DNA of 64,000 bases. Source: Adhaeribacter swui. Its GTDB lineage: Bacteria > Bacteroidota > Bacteroidia > Cytophagales > Hymenobacteraceae. How positions within the stretch are numbered: position 1 is the first letter of the stretch; every line of letters starts with the position of its first letter. The DNA lies in contig NZ_CP055156.1 in the NCBI RefSeq assembly GCF_014217805.1, positions 2,734,585 through 2,798,584 of the forward strand, given 5' to 3'. This document shows, piece by piece, positions 1 to 9,399 of this stretch. Below the pieces are notes generated by a model. It ran no database searches, was not told where the DNA came from, and saw nothing but the letters and a program-made list of their open reading frames with translations. Position numbers and translations under genes: made by a program.

Positions 1-2
1 TT

Positions 3-2564
3 GCCGCTTTAAATTATTTAGTGGATGTGCAGGGCGAGCAAAGTTTACCTACTTTGTTAGACGCGGTAAAAGATAAAAACCAAGCTTACCGGGTAGCCGC
101 ATTAACCCGGGCTGTAGAATTTAAAAATGCTGGTACCGCACAATGGTTAACTGCTTTGAAAAAAGCTGATCCGGCTGCCAAAGCCGATATTATTAACATG
201 TTGGGCCGGAAAGGCGATGCGGCAGCTTTACCGGCTATTTTAAAAGCTACTAAAAATAAAAACGAAGGCATTAAAGTAGCCGCCATTACCGCCGCTGGTA
301 AAATCGGGCAGGATGGCGCTTTGCCCGCTATTTTAAAAGCTACCCGCAAAGGCGATTCTACTGTGGTAAAAGCTGCTCAAACGGCTATCCTTACCATGAA
401 AGGTACCAACGTAGTTCCGCAGGTAAGCCAGGCATTACCCAAAATGAACGAAACGGCCCAAGCCGCTTTGCTCGAAGTACTGGGTGCCCGCAAAGCGAAC
501 GAGCAAATTAACGTGGTGTTGGATGAAGCCAAAAGCAAAAATCCGAAAGTGGAGTTGGCTGCTTTAACCGCTTTAAAAGACATGGCGACTCAGGAGAATC
601 TTTCTTCTTTGTATCCCTTATTATTAGCCGCTGATCGCCCGGAAGAAGTAACGGTCATGCAAGAGGCGATCTACAACGCCGTAAAAGGAGAAAGCGAAAA
701 AGCCAAGCAAACCGAAACCATTTTGCAGCAAATGGCGCAGGCTCCCGCGGATAAAAAACCATTGTACTATGCGGTGCTGGCTAAAATTGGTGATAAAAAA
801 GCTTTACAAACCGTAGTGGCTGATTTTAAATCCGGCGATGAAGCAACCAAGAAAGCAGCTTTTGCGGCTTTAGGTACCTGGTCCGATTTCAGTGCAGCGA
901 ACGAATTATTTAATATTGCCCAAGCCGATCCAAATTCACCTTACTTCGACCAGGCTTTGCGCGGTTATGTGAAGCAGGTAAGTAGCGCTAAATTCCCGGC
1001 GGAGCAAAAGCTGTTGCTTTTAACCAAAGTGATGGACATTGCCAAAACTACCGAACAAAAAAGCGTTATTCTGCATGAAGTAGGCAAAAGCCCAACCTAT
1101 CTGGCCTTACAACTTGCCGGTAAATACCTCGACGATGCCGCTTTAAAACAAGTAGCCGCTGATGCCGTTACCAGCATTGCTTTGGGTAATAAAGATATTT
1201 ACGGACAAGATGTACGCGATTTGTTGAACAAAGCCATGGGTGCCATGCAAGGTGCCGAAGTAGAATATACCAAAGCCAACGTCCGCAAGTTAATCGACGA
1301 GATGCCGAAAGAAGCAGGCTTTGTTTCGATGTTTAACGGCAAAGATTTAACCGGCTGGAAAGGCTTAGTGGCTGACCCGATTAAACGATCAAAAATGGAT
1401 GCGAAAACGTTAGCCGCTGCCCAGCAAAAAGCTGACGAGCAAATGCGTCAGGACTGGCAAGTGAAAAACGGCGAAATCGTTTTTGTGGGTAAAGGCTACG
1501 ATAACCTGACTACCGTTAAAAAATACGGCGATTTTGAAATGCTGGTAGATTGGAAAATCTACGACGATGGTAAAAAAGAAGGCGACGCCGGTATTTATTT
1601 ACGTGGCACGCCGCAAGTACAAATGTGGGATACTGCCCGCGTGAAAGATGGCGCCCAGGTTGGTTCTGGTGGTTTGTACAACAACAGAGTAAACCCCAGC
1701 AAGCCTTTAAAAGTAGCGGATAACAAATTGGGCGAGTGGAATAACTTTCGGATTTTAATGAAAGGCGACCGCGTAACCGTGTACCTGAACGGCGAACTGG
1801 TAACCGATAACGTCATCCTGGAAAACTACTGGGATTCTAAATTACCAATCTTCCCCGAAGAACAAATAGAACTGCAGGCCCATGGTTCGCCGGTAGGTTA
1901 CCGCAACCTGTACATCCGCGAAATTCCCCGTCCGAAGCCTTTTGAACTAAGCGCCGCCGAAAAGAAAGCCGGTTTTAAAGTGTTGTTTGATGGTACCAAC
2001 ATGCACGAATGGCAAGGAAATACCACCGATTACACCATCGAGAAAGGTACTTTGGCCGTTTCGCCGAAGCCTGGTAGCCGCGGTAATTTATACACCAAAG
2101 ACCAGTACAGCGATTTTATCTTCCGTTTCGAGTTTCAATTAACGCCCGGTGCGAACAATGGCTTGGGCATCCGGGCTCCTATGGAAGGCGATAACGCTTA
2201 TAACGGCATTGAGTTACAAATTCTGGATGACGGCGCTGATATTTACAAATCGCTGGAAAAATACCAGTATCACGGCTCGGCTTACGGCATTTTACCAGCT
2301 AAACGCGGTTACTTGAAACCAGTTGGCGAATGGAACTACCAGGAAGTAATCGTACAAGGTCCTAAAATCAAAGTAATCCTAAACGGTACTACCATCCTGG
2401 ACGGCGACTTAACTGAAGCCCGAAAAAACGGCACCCTGGATCATAAAGATCACCCGGGCATTCACCGCAACTCCGGTTATATCGGTTTCCTGGGCCACGG
2501 TTCAACGCTAGCTTTCCGCAACATCCGGATTAAAGATTTAAGCAAGAAAGTAGCCGCTAAGTAA
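3..2564 (+). CDS. HEAT-repeat protein with two DUF1080 (3-keto-disaccharide hydrolase) domains, 5' partial
   Basis: The reading frame is open to the left window edge, so the start is missing; the GTG at 21 is only an internal candidate. Counting from 21, residues 1 to about 420 form alanine- and lysine-rich helical HEAT-like repeats (pattern ALPAILKAT and relatives). Two concanavalin-fold DUF1080 domains follow, at about 430-640 (opens MFNGKDLTGWKG) and 650-840 (opens LFDGTNMHEW). Pfam names PF06439 a 3-keto-disaccharide hydrolase, and its members are usually secreted or periplasmic. Two copies on a HEAT scaffold is less common than a single domain. The GMC dehydrogenase at 27908-29623 could supply its 3-keto substrate, which is inference. 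A strong terminator follows at 2587. The family is certain, the exact substrate unknown. Confidence 0.88.
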   Translation, partial: AALNYLVDVQGEQSLPTLLDAVKDKNQAYRVAALTRAVEFKNAGTAQWLTALKKADPAAKADIINMLGRKGDAAALPAILKATKNKNEGIKVAAITAAGKIGQDGALPAILKATRKGDSTVVKAAQTAILTMKGTNVVPQVSQALPKMNETAQAALLEVLGARKANEQINVVLDEAKSKNPKVELAALTALKDMATQENLSSLYPLLLAADRPEEVTVMQEAIYNAVKGESEKAKQTETILQQMAQAPADKKPLYYAVLAKIGDKKALQTVVADFKSGDEATKKAAFAALGTWSDFSAANELFNIAQADPNSPYFDQALRGYVKQVSSAKFPAEQKLLLLTKVMDIAKTTEQKSVILHEVGKSPTYLALQLAGKYLDDAALKQVAADAVTSIALGNKDIYGQDVRDLLNKAMGAMQGAEVEYTKANVRKLIDEMPKEAGFVSMFNGKDLTGWKGLVADPIKRSKMDAKTLAAAQQKADEQMRQDWQVKNGEIVFVGKGYDNLTTVKKYGDFEMLVDWKIYDDGKKEGDAGIYLRGTPQVQMWDTARVKDGAQVGSGGLYNNRVNPSKPLKVADNKLGEWNNFRILMKGDRVTVYLNGELVTDNVILENYWDSKLPIFPEEQIELQAHGSPVGYRNLYIREIPRPKPFELSAAEKKAGFKVLFDGTNMHEWQGNTTDYTIEKGTLAVSPKPGSRGNLYTKDQYSDFIFRFEFQLTPGANNGLGIRAPMEGDNAYNGIELQILDDGADIYKSLEKYQYHGSAYGILPAKRGYLKPVGEWNYQEVIVQGPKIKVILNGTTILDGDLTEARKNGTLDHKDHPGIHRNSGYIGFLGHGSTLAFRNIRIKDLSKKVAAK

Positions 2565-2586
2565 AAAATTGAAAATTTAAAAAATC

Positions 2587-2648
2587 ATCCTTCAGGTAGA
2601 AACTAAAAAGCGCCATCCAGCCAAAGATTCTGCCTGAAGGATTTTTTA
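2587..2648 (+). terminator. Rho-independent terminator after the DUF1080 gene
   Basis: A 15-bp stem (2587-2601 with 2628-2642, one G-U pair) carries the core CCTTCAGG/CCTGAAGG and is followed by a run of six T. It begins 22 bases after the stop codon. Confidence 0.8.
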
Positions 2649-2680
2649 TTTATTTTAAAATTTTATATAAGGTATTCTTA

Positions 2681-2903
2681 GGAGCCCCAAAAGCAGCAGC
2701 TAAGCGCGACTGACACCAGTTTGGCTATTGAGGGCCTTCTAAGGTTCAGGTTCTGCGAAGCAGAATTCCGACGCAGGAGGAAAGGAAGCTTAGACCAGCC
2801 CGAAAAAGCCAAACGAGGCCTGCCGGCCATGAGGCAAACTCAGCCTTGTCAAACTAGATAGCACCGCAGCCTGGAGACTTGAAAAGGCTCCAAGGAAGTA
2901 CAG
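2681..2903 (+). repeat. Dispersed structured intergenic element, copy 1
   Basis: This is one of four related copies in the window (others at 27657, 58579 minus and 58945). The shared 5' part reads ACTGACACCAGTTTGGCT and the shared 3' part ends GAAAAGGCTCC. Stems seen here: GGAGCC (2681) with GGCTCC near the 3' end; TTTGGCT with AGCCAAA; CTAAG (2739-2743) with CTTAG (2789-2793); hairpin TTCTGC-GAA-GCAGAA (2751-2765); and TGAG-GCAAA-CTCA. The other copies change these bases but keep the pairing. No open frame is conserved. It could be a non-coding RNA or a non-autonomous mobile element. Confidence 0.85.
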
Positions 2904-2911
2904 AAGAATAC

Positions 2912-3050
2912 GCTTTGGCTAAAGGATGAAACTACTAAACCCATATTTTAGCAGCTTGCCAAAGCAGATCAGGGTTCCGGCTTTTGCCGGAGTAAAGTCA
3001 CAGACTTTACTTTATAAGAAGGCACAAGTTTTGGAAACTTGCGCCAGAAG
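2912..3050 (+). repeat. Cluster of hairpins, REP-like
   Basis: Four dyads follow one another. GCTTTGGC (2912-2919) pairs with GCCAAAGC (2958-2965). Then come TCCGGC-TTTT-GCCGGA, AGTAAAGTC-ACA-GACTTTACT, the spacer TTATAAGA, and CAAGTTT-TG-GAAACTTG. The order hairpin, TTATAAGA, hairpin recurs near 11475-11520, so this looks like a small palindromic repeat family. With element copy 1 it fills most of the 649-base gap before the next gene. Confidence 0.6.
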
Positions 3051-3213
3051 TTGAGCTAGTAAATGTCTTGGGCAGGGCAGTTGCATCCAAAGAGAAATAC
3101 CTAATAATTTGGCCAATGTAGAGTTTATTATAAACGAATACTTCTTGATTAAAATTAATTACCAATAGCAAATTTTTAAAAAATTCCTTAAACCGGAATC
3201 ACAATAATCCTGT

Positions 3214-5388
3214 ATGAGAATACCTTTACTCGCGCTTTTCTCGCTTTTACTTAGTTTACCATTATTCGCCCAAAAAAAGAACGCCGCTTACCAGTTACCC
3301 ATAAAAGAGGCTTCTAGTGAAATTAAAATTGATGGCGTGCTAGATGAACTAGCCTGGCAGGAAGCCGCCGTAGCCAAAGATTTTTACATGATGCTGCCCA
3401 TGGACACCAGCTATGCCCAGGTGCCTACGGAAGTACGCATGACCTACGATAAAAACAACATCTACATCATAGCAACCAACTATGTTACAATACCCGGTCC
3501 GTACATGGTAGAGTCGTTGCGCCGGGATTGGTCTTTTTTAAAAAATGATAATTTTATTTTCTTTATCGATCCTTTCGACGACCAAACCAATGGTTTTGCT
3601 TTTGGTGCCAATGCCGCCGGAGCGCAGTGGGATGGCATTATGTACGAAGGCAGTAAAGTAGATTTAAGCTGGGATAATAAGTGGGTGTCAGCGGTAAAAA
3701 ATTACGACGATAAATGGATTTTTGAAGCCGCTATTCCTTTTAAAACCATCCGGTACAAAAAAGGCATTACCAACTGGGGCATTAACTTTGGCCGGCAAGA
3801 TTTAAAAAGTACCGAAAAGTCGGCGTGGGCGCCGGTGCCCCGGCAGTTTCCGAGCGCGGCTTTGGCATATACCGGTACCCTGGCCTGGGACCAACCACCA
3901 CCCGAAGCCGGTACCAACATTTCATTAATTCCTTACGCCTTAGGTGGGCTATTCCGGAATATTGCCGGCGGGCAAAAAACGGAGTACCGCAAAGAAGTAG
4001 GTATCGATGCTAAAGTGGCCATTACCTCTTCGCTCAACTTAGATTTAACCGTAAACCCCGATTTTTCGCAGGTAGATGTAGACCAGCAGGTAACTAACCT
4101 GGACCGTTTTGAATTATTTTTCCCGGAAAGGCGGCAGTTTTTCCTTGAAAACGGCGATTTATTTACCAACTATGGCTATACTAACATCCGACCTTTTTTC
4201 TCCCGCCGCATTGGCTTAGGCGTGCCCATTAAATTTGGCGCCCGGTTGAGCGGCCGATTAAGTAAAAATTGGCGCTTAGGCGTAATGGATATGCAAACCG
4301 GCGAAGTAGACGAGCTCGGGTTACCGGCTCAGAATTTTGCGGTGGCTTCGTTGCAAAGACGGGTTTTTGCCCGTTCGTATATTGGCGTGCTGTTTATTAA
4401 TAAGGAATCTTTAAACTACAATCCGGGTGCGGAACCCACCAAACCCGTTTACTCGCGCTATAACCGGAACATCGGGTTTGAGTACAATCTGGCTTCGGCA
4501 AACAACGTCTGGACCGGGAAAGCCATGGTTTTAAAATCGTTTAGCCCAGGCAAATCGGGTCGTGATTGGGTACACGCCGCTAATTTGCAGTACGCCAGCC
4601 GGGCCTGGCTGATTAACTGGCAACACCAGTACGTCGGCCAGAATTATACCGCCGAAGTAGGATACGTGCCGCGTCAAGGCTTTATTCAGGCTAGCCCCAA
4701 GGTAAGTTACTCGTTCTTCCCGAAGAAAGGTCCCATCTTAAACCACGGACCAACCGTAAGTACCAACCACATTACCGACGAAAAAATAAAAACTACCGAC
4801 AATACCAGTCTGGTTTCGTACGGGTTCACTTTCCGGAGCCGAAGTACTTTTAACATCTGGACCGCTTACGATTTTGTTAAATTACTATCACCTTTCGACC
4901 CAACCAACTTCCAGGGCGATACGCTGGCGCGCCGCTCTAACCATTCCTGGAAATCCTGGGGAACGGAGTTTGTGTCTAAACCGCAGAGTATTTTTACATA
5001 TTCGTTTACTACCCGCTACGGTGGCTATTACGCTGATGGCACGCGCCTGAACCTGACTGGTAGCTTAGGGTATCGTTTTCAACCGTTCGTGAGTTTAGCC
5101 GTGGCGGCTAATTACAACGACATTAAATTACCCGAACCTTGGGGAAGAAATAAGTTCTGGCTGATTGGTCCGCGTCTGGATGTAACCATGACCAACACCT
5201 TGTATTTAACCACTTTTGTGCAGTACAACGAGCAAATTAAAAACGTAAATTTAAATGCCCGTCTGCAATGGCGCTACAAACCCGCTTCGGATTTGTTTAT
5301 CGTGTACACCGATAATTACTTGCCCACGCACTTAACAGTAAAAAGCCGAGCTTTGGTGGTGAAGTTTACCTATTGGTGGAATCTGTAA
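3214..5388 (+). CDS. DUF5916 outer-membrane protein with CBM9-like N-terminus
   Basis: The 724-residue product starts with a clear signal peptide (MRIPLLALFSLLLSLPLFAQ). Residues 25-230 resemble the carbohydrate-binding family 9 fold found at the start of DUF5916 proteins (IKIDGVLDELAWQEA near residue 40). The rest has the alternating aromatic strands and final WWNL expected of an outer-membrane beta-barrel (DUF5916). Members are common in Bacteroidota near polysaccharide or peptide use genes, but no reaction has been fixed for the family. It is a single gene in front of a small unknown one. Family call is firm, function open. Confidence 0.87.
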   Translation: MRIPLLALFSLLLSLPLFAQKKNAAYQLPIKEASSEIKIDGVLDELAWQEAAVAKDFYMMLPMDTSYAQVPTEVRMTYDKNNIYIIATNYVTIPGPYMVESLRRDWSFLKNDNFIFFIDPFDDQTNGFAFGANAAGAQWDGIMYEGSKVDLSWDNKWVSAVKNYDDKWIFEAAIPFKTIRYKKGITNWGINFGRQDLKSTEKSAWAPVPRQFPSAALAYTGTLAWDQPPPEAGTNISLIPYALGGLFRNIAGGQKTEYRKEVGIDAKVAITSSLNLDLTVNPDFSQVDVDQQVTNLDRFELFFPERRQFFLENGDLFTNYGYTNIRPFFSRRIGLGVPIKFGARLSGRLSKNWRLGVMDMQTGEVDELGLPAQNFAVASLQRRVFARSYIGVLFINKESLNYNPGAEPTKPVYSRYNRNIGFEYNLASANNVWTGKAMVLKSFSPGKSGRDWVHAANLQYASRAWLINWQHQYVGQNYTAEVGYVPRQGFIQASPKVSYSFFPKKGPILNHGPTVSTNHITDEKIKTTDNTSLVSYGFTFRSRSTFNIWTAYDFVKLLSPFDPTNFQGDTLARRSNHSWKSWGTEFVSKPQSIFTYSFTTRYGGYYADGTRLNLTGSLGYRFQPFVSLAVAANYNDIKLPEPWGRNKFWLIGPRLDVTMTNTLYLTTFVQYNEQIKNVNLNARLQWRYKPASDLFIVYTDNYLPTHLTVKSRALVVKFTYWWNL

Positions 5389-5494
5389 ATTTTAAAATTT
5401 TGGAGATATAAGCAGGATGTTTCGGAATTGCCGAACGGAGAACCATGCAACTTCGTACAGACTACTTCACGAACTAACCGAACTTACATTTACT

Positions 5495-5749
5495 ATGGAA
5501 AAACCAAACGTGCTTGTTTTTACTTACCACGAGCTAGATAGAAAACAAACTTATTTAATAAACTTAAATGCGATTTCCCGGATTTTGTTTGAGCAAAACG
5601 GCGACGTAAAATCCCTGCACATTCATTATTCCAATGGCGTAGAAGCCGATAAATTTACTGGTACAGTAGCGGTTTCAATTGCGAACATAATTACCGATAC
5701 TTTAAATCAAGGTAATTCTCCTTACTCATTAAGTACGGAATTGTGGTAA
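5495..5749 (+). CDS. Small hypothetical protein (84 aa)
   Basis: The frame is open from 5417, but the ATG at 5495 (MEKPNVLVFTYHELDRKQTY) is the better start, because the upstream stretch encodes an unlikely arginine- and cysteine-containing leader within a spacer-like region. The product is soluble, without signal peptide or membrane segment, and has alternating strands and a short C-terminal helix. I do not recognise the family. It lies 106 bases after the DUF5916 gene and ends just before a strong terminator, which supports a transcribed gene. Confidence 0.6.
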   Translation: MEKPNVLVFTYHELDRKQTYLINLNAISRILFEQNGDVKSLHIHYSNGVEADKFTGTVAVSIANIITDTLNQGNSPYSLSTELW

Positions 5750-5780
5750 GCTAAACCAGTTTCTGGATAGTTTATAAAAT

Positions 5781-5826
5781 AAAAAGTGCCGGCTATTCTT
5801 AATTAAGAGTAGCCGGCACTTTTTAT
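5781..5826. terminator. Bidirectional terminator
   Basis: A near-perfect palindrome has 15-bp outer arms (AAAAAGTGCCGGCTA and its complement) around a loop that is itself palindromic (TCTTAATTAAGA). A runs on the left and T runs on the right let it end transcripts from both the small plus-strand gene and the minus-strand yifB. Confidence 0.85.
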
Positions 5827-5992
5827 TTATCTTGATTTTAAGGCTGATGAAATCAGAAGATTTTAAAAATTTATTTTTTCTGAAGTTGTACTTAGAGCGC
5901 TAGGCTAACTCTACGCATAACAGCAGGTAGTTTGAATTCCCGAAAATTAGAAAAATTTAAAAATTACAATCTGGTAAACCGTAAGGTTAAAA

Positions 5993-7531
5993 CTAACCGG
6001 CCCAGCCTTCGCGGTCGAGGCTGCGGTACTGGATGGCTTCGGCTAAATGCTCAATTCTAATTTCATTGGTTCCCGCCAAATCGGCAATGGTGCGGCTTAC
6101 TTTTAAAATGCGGTCGTAAGCGCGAGCCGACAAGCCCAAACGTTCCATGGCAGTTTTGAGCAATGCTTTGCCACCGGCGTTTATCTCGCAAACTTCTTTC
6201 ACCATCTGCGAGGGCATCATGGCATTGGAATGAATATTGGGAAAATCTTTAAACCGTTCTTCCTGAATTTGCCGCGCTTTTACCACCCGTTCCCGGATAG
6301 CCTCGCTACTCTCCGTTTTCCGCGACTCAGTCATTTGGTCAAAAGTTACCGGCGTTACTTCCACGTGCAAATCAATGCGGTCCAGCAACGGCCCGCTTAC
6401 TTTATTTAAATACCGTTGCACTACTCCTGGCCCGCACACACAATCTTTCTCGGGGTGGTTGTAGTAGCCACAGGGGCACGGGTTCATGCTAGCGATCAGC
6501 ATAAAATTAGCCGGAAAATCAATGGTCATTTTGGCCCGGGAAATCGACACACGTCGTTCTTCGAGCGGTTGGCGCATTACTTCCAGTACGGTACGTTTAA
6601 ACTCAGGTAATTCGTCCATGAACAACACGCCGTTGTGCGAGAGGGATATTTCGCCGGGCTGCGGTACGCCACCGCCACCCACCAAAGCTACATCCGAAAT
6701 GGTATGATGCGGCGCCCGGAACGGCCTGGTGGAAAGCAAAGAAGCCGACTCGCCGAGTTTACCTGCTACTGAATGAATTTTGGTAGTTTCCAAGGCTTCC
6801 TGCATGGTAAGCGGGGGTAAAATAGACGGTAAGCGTTTCGCCAGCATGGTTTTACCCGCCCCCGGAGGCCCAATCATGATCGCATTATGCCCGCCAGCCG
6901 CCGCAATTTCCAGGGCGCGTTTTATATTTTCTTGGCCTTGTACGTGGGCAAAATCGGCTTCGTACTGGTTAACTGTAGCCTGAAAAATATCACGGGTATC
7001 GATTACCAGAGGCGCAATGTCTGTTTTACCATCAAAGAAATCAATGGCTTGTTTTATATTTTCAACCCCAATAATATCGAGTTTATTCACGATAGCGGCT
7101 TCGTTGGCGTTTTGTATTGGCAAAACAAATCCTTTAAAACCTTCTTTGCGGGCTTGTATGGCAATGGGCAAAATACCTTTTACCGGGCGCAAGGTGCCAT
7201 CCAGAGAAAGTTCGCCCATTATAATGTACTCACCCAAGCGTTCGCCGCGCATTTGATCGGAAGCCGCCAAAATACCTAAAGCAATGGGTAAATCGTAGGC
7301 CGAGCCTTCTTTGCGAATGCCCGCGGGCGCCATGTTAATGACTACTTTTTGCCGGGGCATGCGGTAGCCATTGTATTTTAAAGCCGATTCGATGCGTTGC
7401 TCACTTTCTTTAATGGCGTTATCGGGTAAACCCACCATGTAATATTTGGTACCCGGCGTTACATTTACTTCCATGGTAATGGTATAAGCGTTTACGCCTT
7501 GCACCGCGCTGCCGAACGTTTTTATGAGCAT
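5993..7531 (-). CDS. comM: YifB/ComM family Mg-chelatase-like AAA+ ATPase
   Basis: The 512-residue length is typical of YifB/ComM. The N-terminal domain (1-180) has the Lon-like ChlI fold with MLIKTFGSAVQGVNAYTI. Walker A is GPPGAGKT at 221-228, and a Walker B-like GVLFMDELPEF lies near 300. A cysteine cluster CPCGYYNHPEKDCVC near 350 and a C-terminal Mg-chelatase domain follow. In competent bacteria ComM is a hexameric helicase that helps branch migration when foreign DNA is integrated by natural transformation; that role is known from other phyla and inferred here. It stands alone, ending near the bidirectional terminator at 5781. Confidence 0.93.
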   Translation of the reverse strand: MLIKTFGSAVQGVNAYTITMEVNVTPGTKYYMVGLPDNAIKESEQRIESALKYNGYRMPRQKVVINMAPAGIRKEGSAYDLPIALGILAASDQMRGERLGEYIIMGELSLDGTLRPVKGILPIAIQARKEGFKGFVLPIQNANEAAIVNKLDIIGVENIKQAIDFFDGKTDIAPLVIDTRDIFQATVNQYEADFAHVQGQENIKRALEIAAAGGHNAIMIGPPGAGKTMLAKRLPSILPPLTMQEALETTKIHSVAGKLGESASLLSTRPFRAPHHTISDVALVGGGGVPQPGEISLSHNGVLFMDELPEFKRTVLEVMRQPLEERRVSISRAKMTIDFPANFMLIASMNPCPCGYYNHPEKDCVCGPGVVQRYLNKVSGPLLDRIDLHVEVTPVTFDQMTESRKTESSEAIRERVVKARQIQEERFKDFPNIHSNAMMPSQMVKEVCEINAGGKALLKTAMERLGLSARAYDRILKVSRTIADLAGTNEIRIEHLAEAIQYRSLDREGWAG

Positions 7532-7660
7532 GAATTCTGTCCGTAAATTTAAATATAGAGAATTAGGTATAGTTGGAAGCGCAACAGGAACCGGCCGAAA
7601 TAAATTCCAGATTTTTAAATTAAGAGAAGAAGTTTTCAGTTTTAACTTTTACAAAATGTT

Positions 7661-8149
7661 CTAAGCAATTGAATTAAAGAGCCCTTTTCTTCTTTCAAAT
7701 TGAACACCCTGTAATCGTTTTAAGGCTAATTCTAGATTTGGAGTTAATAAACAAGTAATAATGAGTTCTTCTCCTGCTTTAGTAAGTATTCTTGCATAAT
7801 AATAGCTTTCAATGGCTAAAAAGTGAAGATTACTTCCTTTATAAATGCTTGGTGACATATACACTATTATTCGTTCTATATCGCTGTTTTTGCATCGCTT
7901 TGCTGTAGAATCTTTATAGTGTACTAATTCATTCTCGCTTACTCTATATTCTTCACCTAGATTTCGAATATAATACTCAATATGTAAGTATAAGGCAGGT
8001 AAAACATCAATACAGTAGCCAATAGAAAAAATAAATACAAAATCTTCATCAAAATTTGCCCAAACAAGAATAATAAAGCTTAAAGCCGTTATAATGAAAA
8101 AGGAAAGTAAGGCTTTAAAATGATTGGATAAATTCTCTTTCAATACCAT
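7661..8149 (-). CDS. Hypothetical protein with two membrane segments
   Basis: The ATG at 8149 (MVLKENLSNHFKALLSFF) gives 162 residues; a TTG at 8182 would add 11 with no gain in sense. Two hydrophobic helices (about residues 14-32 and 37-55) are followed by a roughly 100-residue soluble region rich in beta strands (NELVHYKDSTAKR, IERIIVYMSP), a layout like bacterial PH-domain membrane proteins. I cannot name the family. Codon choice is AT-rich compared with neighbouring yifB and gmhA, which may point to a newer acquisition. Confidence 0.65.
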   Translation of the reverse strand: MVLKENLSNHFKALLSFFIITALSFIILVWANFDEDFVFIFSIGYCIDVLPALYLHIEYYIRNLGEEYRVSENELVHYKDSTAKRCKNSDIERIIVYMSPSIYKGSNLHFLAIESYYYARILTKAGEELIITCLLTPNLELALKRLQGVQFERRKGLFNSIA

Positions 8150-8245
8150 TCTTTTATATCCAAGGAGCCTATTGGTGGACAAAAACTAAAAATATTAAAT
8201 TTTAAAAATTTCTATTTAACATCCAACATCTAATATCCAATTGAA

Positions 8246-8833
8246 CTAAGCACCAACTACCTTTTGCTCAATCAGCAAAATCAGGATATGGATAACCTTA
8301 ATGTGAATTTCCTGGATACGGTCGGCGTAGCCAAAGTGGGGCACCCGAATTTCGACGTCGCTGAGGGCGGCTAGTTTACCACCGTCTTTGCCCGTGAGGC
8401 TCACTATTTTCATGCCTTTTTCGCGCGCAGTTTCAGCGGCTTTTAAAACATTGCCAGAGTTGCCGCTGGTACTGATGGCTAATAAAACATCACCGGGATT
8501 TCCTAAAGCTTCGAGGTAGCGCGAAAAAACAAATTCGTAGCCGTAATCGTTGCTCACGCAGCTTAAATGACTGGGGTCCGAAATAGAAATGGCCGGTAAA
8601 GCCCGGCGATCGTGGCGGTACCGGCCCGATAATTCTTCGGCGAAATGCATAGCATCGCACATAGAGCCACCGTTGCCGCAGGATAGTATTTTACTGCCGT
8701 TTTTTAGGGCATTGCTCATGAGCTCGGCGGCAGCCTCTATTTGAGCTATATTTTCCGGATTTTTTAAAAAATTAGTTAATACAGTTTGGGCCTCGGTTAG
8801 TTCGGCCAGAATAAGATCAGAAGTACTAGACAT
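8246..8833 (-). CDS. gmhA: D-sedoheptulose 7-phosphate isomerase
   Basis: The 195-residue protein matches E. coli GmhA closely over its length. It has [20 protein letters not shown] at 51-70, the SIS-domain phosphate loop STSGNSGNV near 121, and [15 protein letters not shown] at the C-terminus. It converts sedoheptulose 7-phosphate to D-glycero-D-manno-heptose 7-phosphate, the first step to the heptose of the lipopolysaccharide core. It starts 3 bases after the stop of the upstream small membrane protein, so these two are co-transcribed, probably with the MsbA-like exporter further upstream. The neighbours support an envelope role. Confidence 0.95.
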   Translation of the reverse strand: MSSTSDLILAELTEAQTVLTNFLKNPENIAQIEAAAELMSNALKNGSKILSCGNGGSMCDAMHFAEELSGRYRHDRRALPAISISDPSHLSCVSNDYGYEFVFSRYLEALGNPGDVLLAISTSGNSGNVLKAAETAREKGMKIVSLTGKDGGKLAALSDVEIRVPHFGYADRIQEIHIKVIHILILLIEQKVVGA

Positions 8834-8836
8834 GCT

Positions 8837-9262
8837 TTAGATAGAATCAGAATTTCGGGGCGCAGACTGGTTGGAGTCCTGGCCCGATGAAAAACCGGGT
8901 TTTACAATAATGGTGTTGCGATCGTAATACGGCACCGTTGAGTTTAAAGGTGTAGTTCCCGGAGAAACAGTAGAAGCAGCGCTGCTTTTATATTGCTGCA
9001 TTTCTTGTTTCTGGTCGTACAACAACGCTTTTAGCTCATTTACTTTGCGGTCCTTATGCGTATGTTCGCGTTTTAAGGTGGCAATATACAAGTTTTCTAC
9101 CAGCAGTTCGAGCAGTAAAACTACGCCGCCGATAATATAAAAAGTAGTGTTAAAGTTCGGGTTGGTATCCTGGCCTACTTTTAAAACATCCAGGTAAATG
9201 AGGGTAGCCGCCACCAGGTACAATAACACGACTACATTTACAAATTTCTTTATAGCTTCCAT
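8837..9262 (-). CDS. Small membrane protein with coiled-coil tail
   Basis: The 141-residue product has two membrane helices (about 7-25 and 40-60), then a charged stretch that should form a coiled coil (about 62-95, LKREHTHKDRKVNELKALL), and a low-complexity serine/threonine/proline tail. No family is recognised. It sits between the MsbA-like exporter (137-base gap) and gmhA (3-base gap), so a role in envelope biogenesis is a guess from context only. Confidence 0.75.
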   Translation of the reverse strand: MEAIKKFVNVVVLLYLVAATLIYLDVLKVGQDTNPNFNTTFYIIGGVVLLLELLVENLYIATLKREHTHKDRKVNELKALLYDQKQEMQQYKSSAASTVSPGTTPLNSTVPYYDRNTIIVKPGFSSGQDSNQSAPRNSDSI

Positions 9263-9399
9263 AGGTATAGATTTAAAAGTGCGATTTGTTAATAGTACGT
9301 AAATGCGCTGTCTTAGATAATCCTTTGGGCTTTAAAGAAAAATAAACCTCTAGGTGATACAAATTGACGTTTGCTTTAACCCGAGTTCCTGAAAATGAG

